From contig JAZGHU010000018.1 of NCBI GenBank assembly GCA_036481345.1, positions 1 to 10,160 of the forward strand: DNA of 10,160 nt, given 5' to 3'. The translations under genes were made by a program, and so were the position numbers. The notes beneath the pieces are model-generated. The model was not told the DNA's origin and did not search any database. It saw only the letters and a program-made list of their open reading frames with translations. Shown one piece after another: positions 4,857-10,160 of this stretch. The stretch comes from JAAOYC01 sp036481345 (GTDB lineage Archaea; Nanobdellota; Nanobdellia; Woesearchaeales; WJKL01). How positions within the stretch are numbered: the first letter of the stretch is position 1; each line of letters opens with the position of its first letter.

Positions 4857-6275
4857 ATGGATGAAACTGAAAATTACAAAGTAAAAGACTTATCATTAGC
4901 TGAGTTTGGCAGAAAAGAAATTGGAATTGCTGAGAAAGAGATGCCTGGATTGATGGCTACAAGGAAAAAGTATGGACTTGATAAGCCGTTGAAAGGAATT
5001 AAGATAATGGGCTCATTGCATATGACAATACAGACTGCTGTTTTGATTGAAACTTTAGTTGAATTGGGAGCTGATGTAAGATGGTGTAGTTGTAATATAT
5101 TTTCAACACAAGATCATGCAGCTGCAGCTATTGCTAAAACAGGAGTTCCTGTTTTTGCTTGGAAAGGGGAAACTCTTGAAGAGTACTGGGATTGTACATT
5201 GAAAGCATTGATTTGGCCTGATGGCTCTGGACCAGATCAAATTGTTGATGATGGTGGAGATGCTACTTTGTTGATTCATAGAGGGCGTTCTGCTGAAGAA
5301 GATGCTTCTATTCTTGATGAACCAACTGATAATAAAGAATTACAAGTAATTAATGATACCCTTAAGAAAGTTTTAGCTGAAGATTCTCAACATTGGCATA
5401 AAGTTGCTTCTAAGGTTAAAGGAGTTTCAGAAGAAACTACAACAGGAGTTCATAGATTGATTCAGATGGAAGAAAAAGGAGAATTATTATTCCCTGCAAT
5501 TAATGTTAATGATTCTGTAACAAAATCTAAGTTTGACAATGTTTATGGTTGTAGGCATAGTTTAACTGATGGAATTAAAAGAGCAATGGATGTTTTGATT
5601 TCTGGAAAGACTGCAATGGTTTGTGGTTATGGAGATGTGGGGAAGGGCTCTGCTGAAAGTTTGAAGCAGGAGAAAGCTCAAGTTATGATCTCAGAAGTTG
5701 ATCCAATCTGTGCTTTGCAGGCTTGCATGGCTGGAATTAAAGTCACAACTGTTGAAGATGCTTTGCCTGTTGCTGATATTTTTGTTACAACAACTGGAAA
5801 TAAAGATATTATTACAGCTGAGCATATGAGTAAGATGAAAGATCAAGCTATTGTATGTAATATAGGTCATTTTGATAATGAGATTCAAATGGCTAAGTTA
5901 GAGGCGTGGCCAGGAGTTGTAAAAGAAGAGATAAAAGGTTCAGAATGTCCTGTTCATAGATATACTTTTGAAGATGGACATTCAATCTATATTCTTGCTG
6001 AAGGTCGTCTTATTAATTTAGGCTGTGCAACTGGACATCCAAGCTTTGTCATGAGCAATTCTTTTACAAATCAGACTATTGCACAGATAGATATTGCAAA
6101 GAATCAAGATAGAAAAGTTGGAGTCTATATGCTTAGCAAAGAGTTAGATGAAGAAGTTGCAAGACTACATTTAGCTAAATTAGGAGCTAAACTTTCAAAA
6201 TTAAGTCCTGAGCAAGCCGAATATATTGGTGTTAAAGTAGAAGGACCGTATAAGGCTGAGCATTATCGTTATTAG
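4857..6275 (+). CDS. ahcY: Adenosylhomocysteinase (S-adenosyl-L-homocysteine hydrolase), long bacterial-type form
   Basis: The enzyme reversibly splits S-adenosylhomocysteine into homocysteine and adenosine with tightly bound NAD, removing the inhibitory product of methyltransferases. Signature segments are intact: GSLHMTIQTAVLIETL with His55, EETTTG with Glu193, NDSVTKSKFDN with Lys223 and Asp227, YGCRHSL with Cys232, the NAD-binding GYGDVGKGSAESL (about 257-269), and CNIGHFDNEI with His338. It ends in GPYKAEHYRY, whose lysine and tyrosine complete the neighbouring subunit's NAD site in the tetramer. At 472 residues it has the roughly 40-residue insert (about 150-190) of bacterial and plant enzymes, which the shorter usual archaeal form (about 415 residues) lacks; this points to transfer from bacteria. 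A GGAG ribosome site precedes ATG 4857. It diverges from an Lrp operon and converges with the membrane protein gene. Confidence 0.97.
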   Translation: MDETENYKVKDLSLAEFGRKEIGIAEKEMPGLMATRKKYGLDKPLKGIKIMGSLHMTIQTAVLIETLVELGADVRWCSCNIFSTQDHAAAAIAKTGVPVFAWKGETLEEYWDCTLKALIWPDGSGPDQIVDDGGDATLLIHRGRSAEEDASILDEPTDNKELQVINDTLKKVLAEDSQHWHKVASKVKGVSEETTTGVHRLIQMEEKGELLFPAINVNDSVTKSKFDNVYGCRHSLTDGIKRAMDVLISGKTAMVCGYGDVGKGSAESLKQEKAQVMISEVDPICALQACMAGIKVTTVEDALPVADIFVTTTGNKDIITAEHMSKMKDQAIVCNIGHFDNEIQMAKLEAWPGVVKEEIKGSECPVHRYTFEDGHSIYILAEGRLINLGCATGHPSFVMSNSFTNQTIAQIDIAKNQDRKVGVYMLSKELDEEVARLHLAKLGAKLSKLSPEQAEYIGVKVEGPYKAEHYRY

Positions 6276-6290
6276 AAAAAGAAAAAAAAG

Positions 6291-6315
6291 AAAAAAGAAA
6301 ATTTATTTCTTTTTT
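6291..6315. terminator. Symmetric A/T hairpin between convergent genes, candidate bidirectional terminator
   Basis: AAAAAAGAAA (6291-6300) and TTTCTTTTTT (6306-6315) form a perfect 10-bp inverted repeat around ATTTA. Both strands thus give a T-rich tract just after or over the stop codons of adenosylhomocysteinase (6275) and the membrane protein (stop at 6303-6305). Archaeal termination relies on T tracts, so one element could serve both genes. The right arm also codes the lysine-rich C-terminus of the membrane protein. Confidence 0.5.
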
Positions 6316-6959
6316 ATTAGCTTTTTAACAATAGGTTTTAATTCGTCTTTTAATGCTAAACCAAATCCAATTGCTAAAGCCAGCATTATTCCTGATAGAA
6401 TGATCAATACACTTCCTTCTGCGACTGATACATCTATACCTACTTGACCCAATGCTATGATTAAGGTAAACACTATAACTACTACCTTAACTACTGATCC
6501 TATTAGGTCTGCTCTATTTACTTTGGTTTCAACTATTTTAGCATCTACATAATCTGCTACAATCAAACCAACTACTGCAATTAATACTGCTGCAATTAAG
6601 TTTGGTATCCATAAAGCTGCACTTACTAAGAAACCAGAAAGTGCTGGTAGATTAACTAAAGCTGCTGCTGGTGTTAAGAACAGTACAAAGACATACCATT
6701 TTATTAGAAGTCCTATTATAGAAGGTAAATCTAATTTTCCGCTTACCTTATGTACATTTGTTTTTTTCTCTAGTAGTCTATTTACTTTTGTCTTTACTAA
6801 TACTTTCTCAACTGCAAAACCAACTATGCCACCAACTAAATAACCAAAGATGAGAACAATTACTGCTCCTATTAATCCTGGAATTATTGCAACAAAAGAA
6901 TTCCATGTACTTGCTAATGGATTGATAAGTGCTTGTCCTGTTTCCTCTAGAAGAGCCAT
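6303..6959 (-). CDS. TM-helix repeat membrane protein (MscS/CmpX-associated), no MscS beta domain
   Basis: This 218-residue protein has about five hydrophobic segments (roughly 23-48, 80-101, 117-136, 153-172 and 183-203). Two of them follow the 'conserved TM helix' pattern found in CmpX-like and mechanosensitive-channel-associated proteins: IPGLIGAVIVLIFGYLVGGI and the parallel IPNLIAAVLIAVVGLIVADY. The last segment (LALAIGFGLALKD) resembles the pore-helix region of MscS channels, but the soluble beta domain that normally follows is absent; the chain ends in a short lysine tail. A channel or osmotic-stress role is inferred. The start is firmly set by GAGGTGAT (6963-6970 on this strand), an excellent match to the archaeal 16S rRNA 3' end. 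A TATA box (7003-7010) lies about 25 nt before the expected transcription start near 6980. Confidence 0.8.
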   Translation of the reverse strand: MALLEETGQALINPLASTWNSFVAIIPGLIGAVIVLIFGYLVGGIVGFAVEKVLVKTKVNRLLEKKTNVHKVSGKLDLPSIIGLLIKWYVFVLFLTPAAALVNLPALSGFLVSAALWIPNLIAAVLIAVVGLIVADYVDAKIVETKVNRADLIGSVVKVVVIVFTLIIALGQVGIDVSVAEGSVLIILSGIMLALAIGFGLALKDELKPIVKKLIKKK

Positions 6960-6962
6960 TAT

Positions 6963-6970
6963 ATCACCTC
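6963..6970 (-). promoter_or_regulatory. Strong Shine-Dalgarno site GAGGTGAT
   Basis: GAGGTGAT on the minus strand is fully complementary to the archaeal 16S 3' end and lies 3 nt before the ATG at 6959 (6-7 nt counted from the GAGG core). It contrasts with the apparently leaderless neighbours and fixes the start of the membrane protein. Confidence 0.7.
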
Positions 6971-7002
6971 TGATAGTTTTTTATATAATATTGGGGAGCT
7001 CC

Positions 7003-7010
7003 TATATAAA
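7003..7010 (-). promoter_or_regulatory. TATA box for the TM-helix membrane protein
   Basis: The minus strand reads TTTATATA at 7010-7003. Transcription should start near 6980, leaving a leader of about 20 nt that holds the strong ribosome site. An 8-bp palindrome GGAGCTCC (6995-7002) directly follows the box and could be an operator. Confidence 0.5.
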
Positions 7011-7023
7011 TTTGTTGATAAAA

Positions 7024-7034
7024 TTTTTATATTT
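7024..7034 (+). promoter_or_regulatory. TATA box for the MEMO1-like gene, leaderless
   Basis: TTTTTATATTT is centred about 25 nt before the ATG at 7054. The mRNA would start at or very close to the start codon, and no ribosome site is present. This supports 7054 rather than any upstream start in the same open frame. Confidence 0.5.
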
Positions 7035-7053
7035 GGATTGTTTTCTTGTTTAT

Positions 7054-7923
7054 ATGGTAAGAAAACCAGTAGCAGCTGGAATGTTTTATTCTGATGATTT
7101 TGGAGAATTAGATAAGCAGATCCATAAATGCTTTACTAATAAGTTTGGACCTGGAGATTTGCCTGTTAGTGGTAGAGGAAAGAATATAATTGGAGTTATT
7201 GCACCTCATGCTGGATATCAGTTTTCAGGAGCAGGGCAGGCTTGGTGCTATAAAGAGATTGGAGAAAGTGAATTTGCAGATATTTATGTGATAATGGGGA
7301 CTAGTCATGTTGGTTTTGAAGAAGCTGCTACATTAATTGATGATTTTGAAACTCCTTTTGGAGCAGTTAAAGTGGATGAGAAATTTGCAAAGAGCTTGAT
7401 AGACAAAGGAGCTGTTGTTGAGGATAAATTAGCTCATCAACAAGAGCATTCTATTGAAGTTCAGCTGCCTTTTTTACAATTTGTGAATAAAAATAAATTG
7501 AATGAAATAAGATTTGTTCCAATTGTTGTTGGAAAAAAGACAGATTATAAGAAATTAGGAGAAGCAATTGCTAGAACAGCTGAGCAGATGGAGAAGAAAG
7601 TTGTTTTGATTTGTTCAAGTGATTTTACACATCATGGAATTCATTATGGCTATGTTCCTTTTAGAGATAATGTTCAGGAGAAGTTAAAAGATTTTGATAT
7701 GGGTTTTATCAAGTGGATTAAAGATCTGGATGCTTGGAGTTTTTTGAATAATGTTGAAGAGACAAAGGCAACTGTTTGTGGAGTGTATGCAATTGCTGCT
7801 TTTATTGAAGCTGTTAAAGCAATGGGTGGAAGCAAAGTAAGAGTTGAGCAGTATTATACAAGTGGAGATGTAACTGGAGACTGGAGTAATGCAGTGGGAT
7901 ATGCTTCGATTATTGTTGAATAG
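7054..7923 (+). CDS. MEMO1 family protein (LigB-like fold)
   Basis: This is a 289-residue member of the MEMO1 family, found in nearly all archaea and in animals, and structurally related to class III extradiol dioxygenases. It begins with the typical VRKPVAAGMFY. It carries IAPHAGYQFSG (His52), MGTSHVG (His85), HQQEHSIEVQLPFLQ (His132), SSDFTHHG (Asp190, His193, His194) and ATVCGVYA (Cys242), then YTSGDVTGD and VGYASI near the end. His52, His85 and Cys242 correspond to the metal-binding residues described for human MEMO1. The molecular role in archaea is unsettled: copper/iron binding, redox activity, or a link to the AMMECR1/radical-SAM proteins, neither of which is seen here. The frame is open upstream to 6850, but ATG 7054 gives the family N-terminus and fits the TATA box. 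Its end overlaps the convergent Lrp gene by 14 nt. Confidence 0.93.
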   Translation: MVRKPVAAGMFYSDDFGELDKQIHKCFTNKFGPGDLPVSGRGKNIIGVIAPHAGYQFSGAGQAWCYKEIGESEFADIYVIMGTSHVGFEEAATLIDDFETPFGAVKVDEKFAKSLIDKGAVVEDKLAHQQEHSIEVQLPFLQFVNKNKLNEIRFVPIVVGKKTDYKKLGEAIARTAEQMEKKVVLICSSDFTHHGIHYGYVPFRDNVQEKLKDFDMGFIKWIKDLDAWSFLNNVEETKATVCGVYAIAAFIEAVKAMGGSKVRVEQYYTSGDVTGDWSNAVGYASIIVE

Positions 7924-8875
7924 GGAACCAATTAATACTATGTTCTTCCATGATGAATGTTTCGTGGTCTGTAATTTCTTGTGAGAATTGTGTTTTTATT
8001 TTATTCATGATCTGTCTTAATTCTTTCATATTTTCTACTACAAATTCAACAGCAAGATCATATTTTCCAAGCATTATTGTTGCGAAAGTTGATTTTGGTA
8101 TCTGGGCTGTGTAATCTATTAATCTTTTTATTGCAGCATGATTTTTTAATGAGTAGCAGATTTGTATTTGCTGCTGGTTGAATTTTTCAAAATCAACTTC
8201 AAGAACATGTGTTCCTAAAATGTTTGCTTTTTTTAATTTTTTTATTCTATATTTGATTACATTTGTATCTGTATTATTTTGTTTGGCTATATCTATTAAT
8301 TTTATTCTAGAATTTTGCGCTAGTGCTCTCACTATATTAAAATCTAATTCATCTGTATCTGGTTGTGTTAATTTTTCTGCATATTGAGTATGTAATAATT
8401 GTCCACCTTCATAGAAAAATCTAAAATTAAATCTGTGGGTAGAGGTTAAAGTCAGAATTTCTTGTTCTAAAATGTAATCTCCGAATTTTTCTCTGAATGG
8501 AACCAAAAATTTATACAGATCCTGCATATCTTTTGAAAGAATCAAGAAAACAATGTCATATCTTCCTTCTAAACTGGAAAAATAAGCTATTGATCTATAA
8601 TTTTTGATGTAGTTTACTATCTTTTTATCTATTTCTGGAGTTGTCTTATGGAATTTATAGAAAAGTTTGTAATAAAATCTGTTTATGTTTGAAACGTGGA
8701 TTGAAGTAAGGAAGTTTTTGATATAACCTTGTTTTTTTAATCGTTTAACTCTGAATGCTACTGTTTCTTTTGCTATTCTAAGCTTTTTTCCCAGCTGTTT
8801 ATATGATATTCTAGAGTTTAAATCTAACTGATACAGTATTTTTCTATCTGTTAAGTCTAGGCCATATTGTTTCAT
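7910..8875 (-). CDS. Double-domain Lrp/AsnC-like transcriptional regulator
   Basis: This 321-residue protein is two Lrp-like units in one chain. Unit one has a helix-turn-helix (about 8-50, starting LDLTDRKILYQLDLNSRISY) and a RAM-like half with EGRYDIVFLIL (about 103-113). Unit two starts at about 172 with DTDELDFNIVRALAQNSRIK, has a second helix-turn-helix (about 191-215) and a second RAM half with LGKYDLAVEFV (about 269-279). One polypeptide would equal a covalent dimer with two different DNA-reading heads, so its sites may be asymmetric. It is about twice the length of ordinary Lrp. A TATA box (8899-8906) 27 nt upstream indicates a leaderless mRNA starting at ATG 8875. It diverges from the deoxyribosyltransferase-like gene, a possible target, and overlaps the MEMO1-like gene by 14 nt at its end. 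The ligand is unknown. Confidence 0.88.
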   Translation of the reverse strand: MKQYGLDLTDRKILYQLDLNSRISYKQLGKKLRIAKETVAFRVKRLKKQGYIKNFLTSIHVSNINRFYYKLFYKFHKTTPEIDKKIVNYIKNYRSIAYFSSLEGRYDIVFLILSKDMQDLYKFLVPFREKFGDYILEQEILTLTSTHRFNFRFFYEGGQLLHTQYAEKLTQPDTDELDFNIVRALAQNSRIKLIDIAKQNNTDTNVIKYRIKKLKKANILGTHVLEVDFEKFNQQQIQICYSLKNHAAIKRLIDYTAQIPKSTFATIMLGKYDLAVEFVVENMKELRQIMNKIKTQFSQEITDHETFIMEEHSINWFPIQQ

Positions 8876-8898
8876 ATATTACTAGATATGAATATATG

Positions 8899-8906
8899 TA
8901 TATAAA
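8899..8906 (-). promoter_or_regulatory. TATA box for the double Lrp regulator, leaderless
   Basis: The minus strand reads TTTATATA here, centred about 27 nt before the ATG at 8875, so the transcript should begin almost at the start codon. Directly upstream is a small inverted repeat TTGC-N7-GCAA (8910-8924), of a size and position that could be an autoregulatory site; its arms are only 4 bp. Confidence 0.5.
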
Positions 8907-8988
8907 TTTTTGCATTTTGAGCAATATTTGAACAGGGTCTTTAATATAATAAGATTTAATCACATTACAAGGTTTTAATGAGTGTAAG

Positions 8989-9480
8989 ATGAGAAAAATT
9001 AAAGTTTACTTAAGTGCGAGGATTTCAAAAGATGCACATAGATGGAATAATCATGTTTGTGATAGTTTGAAGTCTCCGATAAGTGTCTTTATGCCGCAAA
9101 GATATAATCCCTGGAATGTCTCTCATAAAGAATTTCCAAAAGAAGTGTATGATATGGATTTGGCAGCAATGAAAGAATCAGATATATGTTTGCTGCTTCC
9201 TAAATATGGCAGGGATTGTGCTTGGGAAATTGGTTGGTATGGTAATTCAAACAAACCAATTGTTGTGTATGTAGATAATCAAGTAAAATGGCTGCGAGAT
9301 TGGATGATTAAAGGGGGAGTAGATTATGTAATAACTACAAATCATAAAACATGGAAGATTTTGATTGACGATCCAATTTTGAAATTTAAAAAAATTGTTT
9401 TCATAGAAGAGACTATGTTATTGAATCAAGCAATCATAAAAATTTATAATAAACATTATAATGCTAAAAAAGCTATATAA
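8989..9480 (+). CDS. Nucleoside 2-deoxyribosyltransferase-like protein
   Basis: This 163-residue protein resembles the nucleoside 2-deoxyribosyltransferase superfamily, which moves a deoxyribose between bases or cleaves the N-glycosidic bond of (deoxy)nucleotides. Visible features are the N-terminal strand KVYLSARIS, VYDMDLAAMKESDICLLL (Asp57 and the ESD turn), and YGRDCAWEIGWYGNSNKPIVVYV. In the last, Glu80 takes the place of the catalytic nucleophile in the usual 'G.d.A.EiG.A.a.gKpv' pattern. The first 95 residues carry the domain; the C-terminal ~65 residues are less recognisable. ATG 8989 is the first start giving the complete opening strand; a weak GAGTG lies about 5 nt upstream. A TATA-like TTAATATAAT (8941-8950) could drive it. 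The next gene starts inside it. Substrate is unknown; relatives include purine- and CMP-specific enzymes as well as non-catalytic nucleotide sensors. Confidence 0.7.
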   Translation: MRKIKVYLSARISKDAHRWNNHVCDSLKSPISVFMPQRYNPWNVSHKEFPKEVYDMDLAAMKESDICLLLPKYGRDCAWEIGWYGNSNKPIVVYVDNQVKWLRDWMIKGGVDYVITTNHKTWKILIDDPILKFKKIVFIEETMLLNQAIIKIYNKHYNAKKAI

Positions 9481-10160
9481 TTTAAGACCTTATTCTTGGA
9501 TAGATCTTTTTTTAGTAGGATTGGTTGCAAGGTTTAGTGTAATTCAAAATTTTATGTTTAAAGATTTGTTTATGATTCTTGGATTATTTTTCTTATGGTG
9601 TTTTTTTAATAGTGCATTGGAATTTAGACATGGGTATAGTTATAGAAGCAAGCCAAGTTCATTATTATTAATTATATCTATGTTATTTCCTATAATTGGA
9701 ATTTATTATAATCCAATTAGTTTTGTTTTTGTTTTGTTGTCTATGTTATTAGTTGGATTGTATTTGCTTAAGGATAAAATTCTTGGAAATTTAAGTTTTA
9801 TTTTAAGAGGATTGATTCAAAGCTCTTATTTTTTCTATGCTTTGATGTTTTATACTGATATTAATTTTATTCATTTGATTATTGGGATTGTGATATTTCT
9901 TATTTATTCAGTTAGAGCATTAATAGGAGATATCAGAGATGTAAAACATAATAGAGAAGCAAATAAAGAAACTTTTGTTGTAAATTATGATGTTGGGTTA
10001 AGCATTATATTAATTGAGATAATTTTAATCTTGAGCATTTTGTTAATAATTCATTTTTTTAGTTTGTTAGCTGCATTTCCTTTGTTTTTGTTTTGTTCTG
10101 CTATTATCTTTTTTAGAAATGGATATGTTTTACATCAATTAATGATATTCACAACCTCTT
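9461..10160 (+). CDS. UbiA-family prenyltransferase-like membrane protein, 3' end outside window
   Basis: The frame opens at ATG 9461, 20 nt inside the previous gene in another frame, and stays open to the window end (233 complete codons). The product is almost wholly hydrophobic, with about six or seven membrane segments so far. It carries a recognisable UbiA second motif, RALIGDIRDVKHNREANKETF (about 152-172), matching the 'kDieDve.Dr.agk.T' pattern with Asp157 and Asp160. The first motif appears as NSALEFRHGYSYRSKP (50-65), where the expected NxxxDxxxD has Glu at the first aspartate and Gly at the second. UbiA enzymes attach isoprenoid chains to acceptors such as quinone precursors, or make archaeal membrane lipids. 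The altered acidic residues leave activity and substrate open. The missing end is probably 40-70 residues. Its tight overlap suggests co-transcription with the deoxyribosyltransferase-like gene. Confidence 0.7.
   Translation, partial: MLKKLYNLRPYSWIDLFLVGLVARFSVIQNFMFKDLFMILGLFFLWCFFNSALEFRHGYSYRSKPSSLLLIISMLFPIIGIYYNPISFVFVLLSMLLVGLYLLKDKILGNLSFILRGLIQSSYFFYALMFYTDINFIHLIIGIVIFLIYSVRALIGDIRDVKHNREANKETFVVNYDVGLSIILIEIILILSILLIIHFFSLLAAFPLFLFCSAIIFFRNGYVLHQLMIFTTS

Noticed and set aside
6850..7053. 68-residue upstream extension of the MEMO1-like protein in the same open frame
   Set aside because: It lies antisense to the start of the membrane protein gene and across its promoter; the family N-terminus and TATA spacing both point to ATG 7054.

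Overview
The window looks like a piece of an AT-rich archaeal chromosome, most likely from a DPANN-type lineage (Woesearchaeota/Pacearchaeota-like); that placement is inference. In favour are archaeal TATA boxes about 25 nt before several start codons that would give leaderless mRNAs, two Lrp/AsnC regulators (one a duplicated archaeal-style form), a MEMO1-family protein, a UbiA-family prenyltransferase, a tRNA-thiolase-like PP-loop protein, and very tight gene packing. One gene, adenosylhomocysteinase, is of the long bacterial/eukaryotic form and may have been acquired by transfer.

Layout. 1-409 (+): C-terminal part of a PP-loop ATPase-like protein cut by the window edge. 467-2940 (+): a three-gene unit made of a secreted phospholipase D-superfamily lipoprotein, an adenosine-kinase-like PfkB sugar kinase and a lysine-rich protein of unknown function. 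Three copies of a 17-bp palindrome (TGTTAA-N5-TTAACA) sit at the head of this unit. 2937-3461 (-): YdjM-like membrane metal-dependent hydrolase. 3511-3566: a GC-rich stem-loop whose wobble pairs only work as minus-strand RNA. 3584-4707 (-): a two-gene operon (4-nt overlap) of a xylose-isomerase-like TIM-barrel protein and an Lrp/AsnC regulator. The operon diverges from adenosylhomocysteinase (4857-6275, +) across a 150-nt promoter region rich in repeated half-sites. 6303-6959 (-): membrane protein of the TM-helix/MscS-associated family, convergent with adenosylhomocysteinase over a symmetric A/T hairpin. 7054-7923 (+): MEMO1-like protein, divergent from the membrane protein. 7910-8875 (-): double-domain Lrp regulator. 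8989-9480 (+): nucleoside 2-deoxyribosyltransferase-like protein. 9461-10160 (+): UbiA-like membrane protein that overlaps the preceding gene by 20 nt and runs off the end.

Functional thread. Adenosylhomocysteinase would split S-adenosylhomocysteine into homocysteine and adenosine, and the adenosine-kinase-like enzyme would return adenosine to AMP. The deoxyribosyltransferase-like protein may also act on nucleosides. Together they suggest methylation-cycle and purine salvage housekeeping. The Lrp regulator of the 3584-4707 operon is well placed to control its own operon and the divergent adenosylhomocysteinase. No CRISPR array, transposon, rRNA or convincing tRNA was seen, and no stretch longer than 300 bases lacks a gene.
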